Positions 53,385 to 64,000 of a DNA stretch of 64,000 nucleotides are shown piece after piece. Source of the DNA: Prosopocoilus inquinatus. Its lineage: Eukaryota > Arthropoda > Insecta > Coleoptera > Lucanidae. Both the position numbers and the translations under genes were made by a program. The stretch spans positions 23,363,501 to 23,427,500 of the forward strand of contig CM069878.1 of the NCBI GenBank assembly GCA_036172665.1, written 5' to 3'. The notes under the pieces were generated by a model that saw only the letters and a program-made list of their open reading frames with translations, had not been told where the DNA came from and searched no databases. Every line of letters begins with the position of its first letter. The stretch's first letter is position 1.

Positions 53385-55431
53385 TATTTAAGTTTGCTCT
53401 GTAATTGGATTTTTATCTGTTGGGCAAATAAACTATTACTGGTATTATTATTTTTGAAAGTCATTCTTACGGAAACTGGTTATTAATAATTTAATAAACT
53501 GCTCCACATAAGTAGGGAACAACATTTAAATATCAGTTTAAAAACAGAAGAAAATATATATTTCTTGTGAATTTAGCTTCTTCGAACGTTAATTTACGCT
53601 GAGGCAAAAGTAGTACATTTTTAAGATAAAATTTGAAATTGCAATTTTATAAACAATTAAAAATTTTGTAACTGAAACACAAGTCCGCAATGTGTTAATA
53701 AATTGAGGAATAAATATCAAATAACTATAAAAACGGATCAATAATAAACATATTAAATGTACCGAGTGACTATCAATAATTGGCAGTTACTTTATTAGAT
53801 TTGCAACACTTTTCAATGTTCATGAAGGTATACTTCTATAAAGCTCTAATATTTTGACTAGTTTTCATTCTTATTTTGACCAATATTTACAATGGTGATT
53901 AATTCCCTCATAAAAACGTCAGCTACAACCTAAGGACCAAGCGATTACGATAAGTATTATTATAACTAACTGTGCTTTAATCATTTATAGCCACATAGTA
54001 TATGCATTTAATATATTTTACCCCAATTTCATTGTCGTTATTTGTTTTAAATTATGTTTTATTTTATTTGAAATTTAGCCTGTATTAAAAAACTTTAATT
54101 ATTATAAAAGAAATCAAATAAATAAATAAATTTCTGAAGGAGATAAAATTTTCCGCTATTTTATGACCGTGAGACATTGGAATCCTAGGATACCATCTTT
54201 TTGGCATATTTTTCAAACACAAAAAATTTGAGCTTAACTAAATTTCTATTAATATTAATTTATTATTAACAATCACTTAATAAAAATATGGAAAAAGGAA
54301 CTGTCAACTAAAATCTCTCTTTCCATTTGATTTATTTGATTTCACAACAGTCTATAGAAATTTAAGTTTGTAAATTTAGTTTTGAATTTTTAGAATTTTT
54401 TTTTTATTTAAAGGAAGATTAATTGTCAAGTTTATTCCTGCTGGAATAATGATTTCCAGCACCAGCACATTAACTAGGGTGTAGCTGCTTTTAATTCATT
54501 TACTTTTTGTAATTTTGTAAATGTGACTTTATACACGCTACGATGAAACGGTTTGTAAATAACGCAAAATTCAATAAAATTAAAGTTTTCTTCTTTGAAA
54601 AGTGAATGAAATAGTTATTCAGTACGTCACTTATAGTTATTTCTTTTATTTTCATTTATTATTTGTATTTCCTTGTATTATATTATAATTGCATGTTATT
54701 TCAGCAACTCTTCTGAAATAAATGTATGATGAAAGCCATTCTACAATTTACATTCAAATTTTCTTCAAATACCTGATTGTTAGTAGAAATTGCATGTTAA
54801 TGTGAATTCCTTTCTAGTTCGTTTTTCTATTTACAGAACTTATACCTTTCAAAAATATTTCTGTCCAATTTTAATACCTCCAATAGAATTTTATTAATAT
54901 GATTAGTATTTTACCTTTAACTATTACTGAAGTAACAAAGTAATGCTATATCTATTTAAATAATACGAATGTATTAGGTAGTACATATATTTTAACTGGC
55001 ATAAAAGTCAATTTTATATACATACATTTGCTGGCAATATAAAAAATACTGATGGAAAACTAATCCGTATGCTACATGATCCATCATAAAAGTAACAATG
55101 CAAGTGTACTTAGCAGGTAGAATATAATAAAAAAAAATATTCGCGTACCAAATCATTGAACTTTAACATAGCAGTAGTTGTCATTATAGTTGTTCACCCG
55201 AAGCTATTGCGAAACGTACATTAAGCACACTAATAATAAATAACGAGTACCGAATATCCGCTGCAGTATTTCGTATACACTTGAGACTATCTGTTTTTTT
55301 TTTTAATTAAAGCGATACATATTTTTAGAGCTGAAATAACACAAGATGTTGCTGCTGAGATCTTTGTCTTGATTAGATTCGACAATTAGCTGAAGACTCC
55401 AGGTTTTACCTACGATCTAATTTTCTTTAAA
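53385..55431. other. No gene seen; AT-rich spacer
   Basis: About 2 kb, very AT-rich, no feature recognised apart from simple AAAT repeats near 54115. Confidence 0.5.
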
Positions 55432-55437
55432 TTTATT
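55432..55437 (-). terminator. Poly(A) signal of cuticular gene 4
   Basis: AATAAA on the minus strand about 73 bases past the stop codon of the exon at 55510. Confidence 0.55.
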
Positions 55438-55509
55438 ATCTACACAGTAAAATTATGAGGATAGTACAAACGTCGTGTTATCTCAGTAAATCGCTAACTT
55501 CGTCTATCT

Positions 55510-55783
55510 TTAGCGCCTTCGGTCTTTCGATGGCGGTTGTGAAGCAATGTAATCCAAAGCACGTTGTATCAGAGGCGGAATCGGAGGAGAAGTTGGAATG
55601 TGTGCTCCTTCAGGTCGGAAACCACCCTCATCATCAGCCACATAGGTCAAAGAGATCTGATTGCCATCTGGATCTGTGTAGGAGTAACTTCCTTGCGCGA
55701 CGATTACTTCAGGGTTTTCTGGGTCGTTGGTTTTTTTCAGTGATCCGGTTTCTTCGGCCTTTATACTGTTCGCTGATTCAAAG
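55510..55783 (-). CDS. RR-1 cuticular protein gene 4, last exon (partial)
   Basis: After an ATTTTCAG acceptor, one base completes a split codon and 90 codons follow to TAA. The sequence reads [51 protein letters not shown], then [16 protein letters not shown] and a basic end. This is most of an RR-1 chitin-binding domain, from the first aromatic residue on. The intron phase and place equal the second intron of genes 1 and 2. The exons for the signal peptide and linker were not found in the 8 kb to the right, which is full of transposons; they may lie beyond the window, be missed, or be lost. The VADDEGGF motif has one extra residue compared with YTADENGF. A plus-strand frame over the same bases is a shadow. 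Confidence 0.9.
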
Positions 55784-56439
55784 CTGAAAATAAAATTGAG
55801 TTATATTTCCAAATGAAGGAAGAAAATCGAAAATTAGAAAACATATGTTAAAAAAGGATTTCCTATGAAAACTTCATAAATCTTCTTGTTTATGTGTTTT
55901 TTTTTGTCTTCTAGCAAATACAATTTGCATATTACGTGAATGGTTACATAATGTGCAGTAACCAACAATTAATGTGTGCGTTTATGAAATCCATTTAGTA
56001 GTTATTAATATTTTACTAGTACTATAAAATTAAAAGCCAATATAATTTTTTTAATTGCCTTTTCCACATGCCTGGATTAATATGAAAAAAAAATGTTTTG
56101 CTCTGACTATAAGTGATAAAATGACTGTAAAATGGGTAGCAATAAAAAAAAAAACTGTTCTTCGTGTTTTGAACAGAACAAACACGATTCCTCTAACTTT
56201 AGGTGGAAGTGCTTCAAAATTAAGAACAATTTGATAATAAACAGGCATAGTACGCAAGTATTTCCTTAGATGAATATTTTAGCCCAAAACGCGACAGCAC
56301 AGAATTTCAGAAGAAGTCGAAGTCAAACTCCTGAGATACTTTTTGCGTTAAAAAATTCTAGTTTTTCTTTTTATTTGTGGATGTACCTCAAATTTTAAAA
56401 GTTTCGGGTCAAGTAATAAAGACTGTGTATTATTTTTTC
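55784..56439. other. Region upstream of gene 4 exon: no exon found
   Basis: Searched by eye for a GT donor after a GSY(x)F-type coding segment on the minus strand; none was convincing. Confidence 0.45.
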
Positions 56440-56940
56440 CATTTGTAGATAGTGTTCTAAGATGATTCAAAGACCATAGAAGAAGCCATTTCTAAGTTTT
56501 GTAACTATGAAGATAATAGCAGTCATGAATGGATCACCGCAGAAAACTATGTATGGTCACTAGCTACCAGTTTTGGAATGTAATGCATTTGAAGCTATAG
56601 ATTATAATCAAGAAGCTTTTTTAGGGAAATATCCATTTTTTAGATTTTTTTATGACAGTGTCACAGACCATATTGCCACCTAGATAAATAATAACACTGA
56701 AGTATTTGCTTGTAGATGGGCCCAGACAGATTTTCTAAAATAATAGATGTCACATTTCTTCTCAAATAAAATATACGAGAAAGTATCCAGAAATCTCTTT
56801 GAATTACAGCTGCCGGTGTTCATTTCAGAAAAATAATCATCAAATGCCAAGAAACTTTAGCTAAATTTCTAGAATTCTTGACAAGTAAATTCAAAGCAGC
56901 GTACGTTCCAGAACGGGAAGTTTACATTGGTGCTATTTAG
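56440..56940 (+). pseudogene. Possible piggyBac-like transposase fragment
   Basis: Broken frames give EEAISKFCNYEDNSSHEWI, then FFRFFYDSVTDHIAT near 56640-56690, and FLEFLTSKFKAAYVPEREVY near 56870-56930. These recall the '(D)FFxLFxxDxxxxxIxxxTN' entry and the 'FNxxFxxxYxPxxxxSIDE' segment of piggyBac-type (DDE_Tnp_1_7) transposases. The catalytic residues that should follow are absent. Many stops. The identification is tentative. Confidence 0.4.
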
Positions 56941-57367
56941 GGGCACCTAATGTTTAATGTTTAAGTAATTTATAAAAAAAAGATTCAAAATGACATTACA
57001 GAAGTTGTTGTGGATATTATTGTTTCTTTATATTGACAGTTTTTATATTACTCCTCAGGTACGTGATCTTCGAAAAAAAAGTGCATTTAGTAAGTTACCT
57101 TCGCGAAAATAGGAAACTTATTTCGAAAGAAATAACAAATAACAATTTCAATGGCACTAATGCAATCTGGCGTCGAAGTTATTTGAACTTACCATTACGG
57201 TATATCTAACGCTAATAATCTGTTCTTGTAAGAACGATATTCGAAAAAAAATGCTATTTTTATTTCAAACCTCAAACTTGACCGTGAATTGTTAGGTATG
57301 AACCAGTCTTAATCGATTTCATATAAAATAGCATAAGGTCACCTGTAATAGTTATTTACATGTCAAG

Positions 57368-57474
57368 CTTTGTAAGTTAATCTTTACGGCCGAGCTGGAA
57401 GTTTGTTGGGCGAGCAACGTAGGAGCGAGCGAGTCTCGTATTGCAGTGAGCCTAGTAAAGATTAATTGCAAAGC
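57368..57474. repeat. GC-rich hairpin element
   Basis: GCTTTGTAAGTTAATCTTTAC (57368-57388) and GTAAAGATTAATTGCAAAGC (57455-57474) are inverted copies of about 20 bases. The 65-base loop is GC-rich (GGGCGAGCAACG, GGAGCGAGCGAG). It stands out from the AT-rich surroundings. Class unknown. Confidence 0.6.
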
Positions 57475-58539
57475 CTGTCGCATACAAACTTTTATTTTCA
57501 CCCGTTGTATGGCGATTTCTAATGAATTTACTTTAATTTTCTTATGAAAACGTTCTTTTATGGTAGGCGCTATTTCTAGCTAGACGTAGTCATGGTGATG
57601 TAAACAGATAATGTGCGTTTCTACAAGCTTGTAAAATTTTACAGGTCTGTTCCCATAAATTATCCTTTACATGGTTACCAGAAGCAACAAAATTAACCTG
57701 TAAAATATCATTTACTATGAAGGTGGAAATAAACTAGTAAAACGAACTAAAATGGTTTTCTTAGAAGAGCCAGAACCATACTTAATATTTGTTTATGAAA
57801 CTTGTTTGAGCTTTACGATTACATTTCCTTCAAAAAGAAAAACGAGGTTATCAAAAATCATGTCAATTCATTACCTTTCAAGCAAGGTTGGTTCAGATGT
57901 AACAATTCACGGCCAACCACGAAGAGAAACTTAAAGAAAACACGTTATAAGGAATAAGCTTGGTATCAATTCTTTTAATTTTATTTGTTTTTCACTTTGG
58001 TTTTCCTTAAATGATCAAGCATGTGCAATTTTCAGATTTTGAAACTGTCGTTATTCAATCTTTTTGAATATTATTAAATTTTATAAATCAAAATTTTATT
58101 CATTAAATTCTTTGTATGCAATGTGTTTCTTATTTTGCACCCTTTTGAATTCAAAAAAATAAGAAATTGTATAAAAAAGTACCATTTCTCTTGTGTACTT
58201 TCCGTTGGTAACACGTTCCTTTTTTTTTCTATTTTGTTACTTGTTACCAAAAGTTTAATTGAAATGGTACTTAGAGAAATAAACATTATTTGGCTGCTGA
58301 ACTTTTTTGACTTTGAAATTGAATTTTTCGAAAAACCTCATGGATCATAAGTAAACTTCAGATCTGATTAAGCATTGCCAAACAAGGACCAGTTAATTGC
58401 ATAGATTCATTGTTCTCTTATTACGAAACTATTGAATTTTTTATTTTCACAAATTTTAATTTCATGGAAAATGCATCAAATATCCAAATGATATATAATT
58501 ACTGTCAACCAAATTAAAGGGTCACATTAAAAAAAAATA
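57475..58539. other. No gene seen
   Basis: AT-rich spacer; short frames on both strands at 57752-58350 have no recognisable content. Confidence 0.45.
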
Positions 58540-61190
58540 TTAGGATTTATTATTATTATATATATCTGACAAGGATCTCAAAAGATAAAGAATAAAACTT
58601 ATCAAGTGATCATAACCTTAAACTCGTAAAACCAGTGACTCAATAAAAACATTTTTAATTCTCTTTTGAACTTAATTGTTGATTTCAAAAATCTTAATGG
58701 GCCAGGCAACTGATTATTCACTTTTAGTGTAGCGTTCAAGAAGACTAGTGTTATGTTTAGAGATTATCGGATCCATATTTGTCTTTATCTATCGGGAATA
58801 AGTTTAAGTTAGTTTTAACAAAAGTTTGAAGTAATTTCAATGGAGGTTTACACGAATCAATTGATTTTTGCAAGTTGAAAACTTGCCAAGAGTTAGATGA
58901 CCCTCCCAAAATATTAAACCATAAGATAGTGTAGACTGAATAAAGGAGGTATAATATATATTTAATATATCCGCAAAGACTCATAGCAGAAACGACACAA
59001 TTTTTAAGCACACAAATTCGATATGAATGTTAAACTTTAATGTGGCATCAATATGTTAACCCAAAAATTTTACACTATCTGTGACTGAAACTGATTTTCC
59101 GTAGCATTAATAAGCATGTTACACAGCAATGGTCTATTTATAAATTGCAAAGCCACAGTTTTATTATGGTTTAACTGAAGATGATTATTTTCACACCATT
59201 TAAACATTTGTGAGATAGAGAGTGATGCAATTTTGGAAGATAAGGCTTGAGAATTACCAGTCACTATACACAAAGTAACATCGGTATATTGACATAATGA
59301 CACAGATGGAAATTGTTGCTTCAAATCATTAACATGGATTATAAATAATAATGGGCTTAGAATTGAGCCTTGTGGTACGCCTTTACTTATTACTTTAAGG
59401 TCAGATAAAATTTCCTCAATTACACCTTTCTTCACGTGTCTGACACACACTTGTTGAAACCTTTCGCAGAGATGGGATCGAAACAAATTTAGAGCAAATC
59501 CGTTGATACCAATACCATAGTGTTTAGATAATAAAATTTGATCAGATCGAAATAAATACCAATGGGAGATCCACCATTATTCAGGCAAGAAGTTATTTTG
59601 TGTAGATATTCAAAGATTGCAAACTCAGTAGATCGACCTTTAATAAAACCATGCTGACATTTAGATAAAATATTGAAATGTACAAAGTATCAATACAATC
59701 TATCATAGATAAGTTTTTCAAATACATTGGGGAATATAGAAAGCAGCGATATAGGGCGATAGTTGGTTATTGCAAGTTTAGAACCTTTATTTTTGAAAAC
59801 TGATATCACCTTGGCTAGTTTGAAAGAGCCAGGAAAAGTTCCGGTAACAAAAGAATTATTAATAGCTTCTGCAAATTTTATGAATATTAGGGCAATAAAT
59901 ACTGCAAGAATAATACCTGGAATTCCATCATATCCCGACGTTTTTGAAGAGAAGTTTATTAAAATATTTTTAACTTCTACTTGGTCAGTGGGAAAGAGAA
60001 AAAAATTGGACTGCTCGTGTGAACTTACAATAGTCTCTGTTTTGTTTGAATTGAATAAAGTATTCATTGAAAAGGTTCGCTATAATATAAGGATCAATAA
60101 TTAACACCGTTAATCATTAATTCGATATTCGAGAGTGTCTCAGAAGAAACAGTTGAGTCCTGGATGATGCCCCAAATAATTTTACTTTTGTTACATGCCG
60201 TAGCGTAAAAAACTTACTTTAGCCGTATTTTTATATTTTTTACAAGTTTTTAATACTCTTGCTTTTTAGCATGATACAATTTCGTTAAAGTATAGTCAGC
60301 TGAGATTTTGCATTTATGACACAAATCTCTAAGGAAATTCACTTTTTGAATGATTTCGTCAGTTACCCAGATACGTTTCTAAATTTGTTGGAAATACTTT
60401 TACAAGTTACTGGTAACGAAAAATTTTAAATTTTGAAAATCAAAGTCACTAGGAGAAGAAATAAATCATGAGTCAACTTGAAGAATATTGCACACATTAG
60501 TCAAACGATTAGTTAAGCTGAATTCGTTTCGAGTAAGATTAATCCTGTGGGTTAAATTTGACTGCGAGAGTGATACTTCAGTAACGATGATTTGTACAAA
60601 GTGGTCAAACAAATGGGAAATTACGTTGAGACTATAGATTGCATGAAGTTTGCTGAAGATATTGTCTATATATGAGACACTGCTGCTCCTGGACGAGTAG
60701 GTTAAGAAATTGTCATATTCAATCCATATGAATGTGAAGTGTTAGATATAGTTATGGTATTCGGAGTGTTAACTGAAAACATTAAAATTACCGCACACTA
60801 TCATATTTTTTGAAAACTTTCAAATATAAATATTCTAACTGAGCTAATTGAGTACAATATTGTCATGTGAAGATCTATATAAGCAGATTACAAAAAGCAT
60901 GAAGTTATCTATATCTACAACATGAGTATTGAAAATCTTTTTCAACGCACTTGATGTTCAACCTAATTGTTTATGTATATTTTAATAAGGGCAAGGAATG
61001 ATTCATACAAGACTTTTGAAAGTTTCTATATCAAAAGTACCTCTTTTAACTCCTCAAATTTGAAAGAAAACAAGAACTTAATTATAACATCCATTTTTAT
61101 AGGAGGGTAATTTCTTTTTCTGATAGTATCAGTTCGAATTTATTTCAAGTTTTGTCGGTAATTCTGTATAAACAGTATGTCTGTGCATAC
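58540..61190 (-). pseudogene. Jockey/CR1-like non-LTR retrotransposon, ORF2 remnant
   Basis: Minus strand. The endonuclease part (about 61190-60500) has FMLFVIYRS near 60900, then NTITISNT and PTRPGAAVSYIDNIF (near 60660) and LFDHFVQI. A linker with LTKLYHAKKQEY follows. The RT is partly in two long frames. The frame 60067-59690 has YDGIPGIIL and ITNYRPISLLSIFPNVFEKL; the frame 59486-59070 has SKGVPQGSILSPLLFIIHVN and LCQYTDVTL, where the catalytic YADD has become YTDV. The C-terminal region ends near 58760, and an ATA-rich 3' end lies near 58540. Stops and shifts throughout. Such elements insert by target-primed reverse transcription. No ORF1 was recognised upstream. Confidence 0.85.
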
Positions 61191-62729
61191 AGTTTCAATA
61201 TGGCATATATCAAATAATTATAATAATGCGTAAGAATCCATTCAGTTACCATTTTTTTATTGCAAACGTTACAGAATTAAACACTTTATATTATTTTTTA
61301 AAATGATCTTTAAAATAATTAATTAATTAATGTATGGTGCAGATCAAAATATTTCATAAAATGATATTCTCACGCAGTAACCGTATTATATAAGCAAAAA
61401 AGAAAACGTATGTCACAAAATTTTGAAACAAAATTTGCAACTCCCATTTAGCGAAAAATCTTATTGTGCAAGTTAGTTAAACTAATACTTTGGAAAGTTT
61501 CTACAGAAGCTTTCGGAAAATATTTTAAAAACATTTTCAATTTTATGATTTGTGAATAGCAGAATTAAAAAATTTCTTATATTTATTCTGCATCTATTTC
61601 GAACTCATTAATATAAAAAAAAACAATGGTACTGGCAGTATTGCCGACGTAATCGCCACATTTTCTCTAATCTAGGCTGTATTGACGCTTGCGCGTTGCC
61701 TAAACGACCTAATCAGTCAGTGCAGCTTCTTCATCAAGGGATCAAATAAGATTTAGATCTATTAATTATTGAAATTAATTAATCTGCAGGTCTAACCTAC
61801 AAAAAAAATCCAAATAAAAGTTATGTGATCGTCAAATGCATTACGAGATTAATTTAAATGATGCAGCTTTACAAGACTACGCATAGTAAATATTATACCG
61901 GCCGTTGTTTTAAAATGGGAACAAACGCAAAATCACAGGTAGAAAGCAATAATGACATTGTTGCTTATTTAAACTGCAATCATGGTTAACAGTGACTTTT
62001 AAGTGCAGTTAGTTTAATTACAGCAAGTCGAATCTTACTGTCCCATATAGATCACAGGGTCATAATAAAAAATATATTGCAAGTTAAAAAATAATCACAA
62101 TCAGTGGCCCTTCAAGTCTGCTTGCACGCTCTGCTGATAATTTTTTTCTGTATAAACCGATATGAAATTACAGTGGCAATTTCGCACCGCAAAACTAGTA
62201 AGTATGCCACTTAAAAATCGTCCACTGAGCATCGTAAACACCGGCAGAAGCTACATTACAATTTCAAATCAGCCGAGAGACAATGGCGAGATTACCATCT
62301 TTGCATGCACGCTCACAATGACAATCATGTAAATCTTCATAATGCGAGGGTTGACATTTAGCTTTCTCCGTCGTAATTTTTCCCCAGTTGCAAAAATCAT
62401 GTGCATGGGCATAATTTCATGTTGTCCATTGTTGAAAACGTGAGTTAATGCAAAAATATTTGGACACGTAGACGATTATTTTATACATTTTATATCTTGT
62501 ATTTTTTTCGTAAACAATTTTATATTTGTTTCAATTTTCTCTGTTTTTACAAATGGCGACAGGTTACAGTTCTGAGAAATTAATTTGAATAACTAAACTA
62601 GAACTCTTGAATATCCTTTCTTTTTGCAAGAACTTGTAGTGAGATTAAACACGCCATATTGTAAAACGATTTTAACAAGTCATTATTTTGAAAATTTTAG
62701 TTATGTTGTTCTAAACTATGAAGATTGAA
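61191..62729. other. No confident gene
   Basis: AT-rich spacer. Two patches (61680-61745 and 62195-62400) are less AT-rich without a recognisable frame; they might be conserved non-coding DNA or old repeats. Confidence 0.4.
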
Positions 62730-63661
62730 ATCCTTGTTCGCAATTCTGGAAATTTAAGTCGTGATCAAACTATTAAAGCCATTGTATTGATTGAAGATGG
62801 GCATAGCCACAATCAACTAAGCAGTTGACATTTTCCAGAATTCTAGTTGGTTTAGAGAAAGCACCCAATTTTTACGTTTAAGTGTCCTACGTACCCGACA
62901 TTGCACGACAAAAATGCTGAAAATTTAATTGTAGAATGCAATGAATGACCAAATTACCACACAAACCATAAGAAATCATCTTCTTGATATGGGAAATCAC
63001 GCCCTATAAAGTTCCCTTAAACACCTACCAAGATTGCAATTTGTCAGAGAATGCGTTGGATGGAATGCTCATAACTGGGCCAGAAATTTGTTTACAGATG
63101 AATCATACTTCAATTTGTGTAGTTCAGATAGATGTATACCAATGTCCAAAAGAGATGGCGAGTAGTATGCGCAATGCAATTTTAGAAATACATCAAATTC
63201 GGCAGCGGTTCCATTATGGTCTGAGGTATCTTTAAAGGCGCGTACAGAGTTAGTGGCTGTTAATAATACTACTGTGACTGCTGATAGATATATCAGGGAG
63301 ATTTCTGAACCATGTGTTATACCCCACGCACCATTCATCGGTCCAGACTTCTTATTAATGCAAAATAACGCACGACTGTCGTTACTGGGATTGTGCAAGA
63401 TAACATTAATGAAGTCGGGATAAGGATTTTAGACTGCCTTGCTAAAATCCCAAATCGAAATGGGATCGAGCATGTTTGGAACCATATCGGATTCTGTTTG
63501 CGTACAAGCCAGCCTCCACCAATAGCTTTAAATCATCTATTCGCAGAGGAGCTGAAGAACGGAACCATCTAAATCGAGACTATATCAGAAGTGTTATTGA
63601 ATACCTTCCAAGACGGATGCAAGTTATTCCACAAGCTAGAGGCGAAAATACTCATTACTAG
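62730..63661 (+). pseudogene. Tc1-like transposase pseudogene
   Basis: The N-terminal HTH starts with LSRDQTIKAIVLIEDGHSHNQ in the frame near 62750. Later segments, in shifting frames, are NLFTDESYFNLCSSD (first catalytic Asp, near 63090), PHAPFIGPDFLLMQNNAR (near 63325-63368; the normal second catalytic Asp of 'QDNARPH' is Asn here), GIEHVW (near 63460, catalytic Glu present). The last frame, 63476-63661, has HLNRDYIRSVIEYLPRRMQV and a final GENTHY. This is the layout of a 340-residue Tc1 transposase of insects. At least five frame breaks. Terminal inverted repeats were not found. Confidence 0.88.
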
Positions 63662-64000
63662 TGTACTTTTTAATTAATATTATTTAACCTAATTGTGTTC
63701 TTCGATATAAAATTAGTGTGTTCTTAACAGTAATGGGTTAAATTTAATTAGTATAAGTAAGGAATAATAATAAAAATGAATATTAACCACTACAAAATAA
63801 ATTACGTTGTCAAAAACGTGGGAAAAATCAAGTGATGCGATAATTTGTTTTGCGGAATGTATTATACATTGCAAAAATACATATTTTGAATCTGCACTAT
63901 TTGAGAGTTTACAAAATTAAATGATAAACCCACTCTTCCAGGCATTTTTCTTATAATCAAAATACGTGAGTAACCAACATACAGTCATTAAAAATAGAAT
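63662..64000. other. No gene seen at right edge
   Basis: AT-rich sequence after the Tc1 relic; no inverted repeat matching its left side was recognised. Confidence 0.45.

Noticed and set aside
55455..55787. 110-codon plus-strand frame
   Set aside because: Exact antisense of the RR-1 exon of cuticular gene 4.
63069..63398. 109-codon minus-strand frame
   Set aside because: Antisense of the Tc1 transposase relic, which has the family motifs on the plus strand.
1..64000. CRISPR arrays, rRNA or intact tRNA genes
   Set aside because: Looked for regular short repeats with spacers, rRNA-like conserved stretches and cloverleafs; only the SINE head resembled a tRNA.

Overview
The window looks like AT-rich nuclear DNA of an insect. 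Four genes or gene parts encode Rebers-Riddiford (RR-1, chitin-binding) cuticular proteins, and almost everything else is introns, spacers and old transposable elements typical of insect genomes (Ty3/gypsy, mariner, Tc1, hAT, piggyBac, non-LTR, tRNA-derived SINE). The species cannot be fixed from the sequence; a beetle would fit but is not shown. No bacterial, viral-particle or CRISPR features were seen.

Layout. 1-615: 5' end (LTR, primer-binding site, gag start) of a gypsy-type element running off the left edge on the minus strand. 1.2-3.9 kb: old inverted-repeat elements, including an 8-bp-TSD hAT MITE inserted inside a long inverted repeat. 4.5-8.1 kb: a decayed gypsy element (minus) with one LTR. 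8.88-23.25 kb: cuticular protein gene 1 (minus), rebuilt here as four exons across 14.4 kb; its introns hold at least three non-LTR retrotransposon fragments and several inverted-repeat elements. 24.1-25.4 kb: a nearly complete mariner. 25.9-39.9 kb: no confident host gene; MITEs, a SINE, duplications. 40.4-41.2 kb: cuticular gene 2 (minus, four exons). 42.2-43.2 kb: a palindromic element. 47.3-47.9 kb: cuticular gene 3 (plus, no intron). 52.7-53.4 kb: a TIR element with a transposase tail. 55.5-55.8 kb: last exon of cuticular gene 4 (minus), upstream exons not found. 56.4-63.7 kb: piggyBac, non-LTR and Tc1 relics.

How the genes fit together: the four cuticular units form a loose RR-1 cluster. 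Genes 1-3 have a TATAAATA-type box a short distance upstream, and genes 1-3 have a secretion signal. Genes 1, 2 and 4 share a phase-2 intron just before the conserved ETGN/ESAN segment; gene 3 has none. The proteins would be secreted by epidermis into the chitinous procuticle.

The most unusual pattern is a set of elements flanked by TA that end in CAGGGTG-like termini. Several are palindromic over most of their length (13.97-14.52, 18.82-21.86 and 42.18-43.15 kb). One relative (52.69-53.38 kb) still carries the C-terminal end of a DDE transposase, a candidate source of mobilisation for the others. All calls are from reading the sequence only; no alignment or database search was run.
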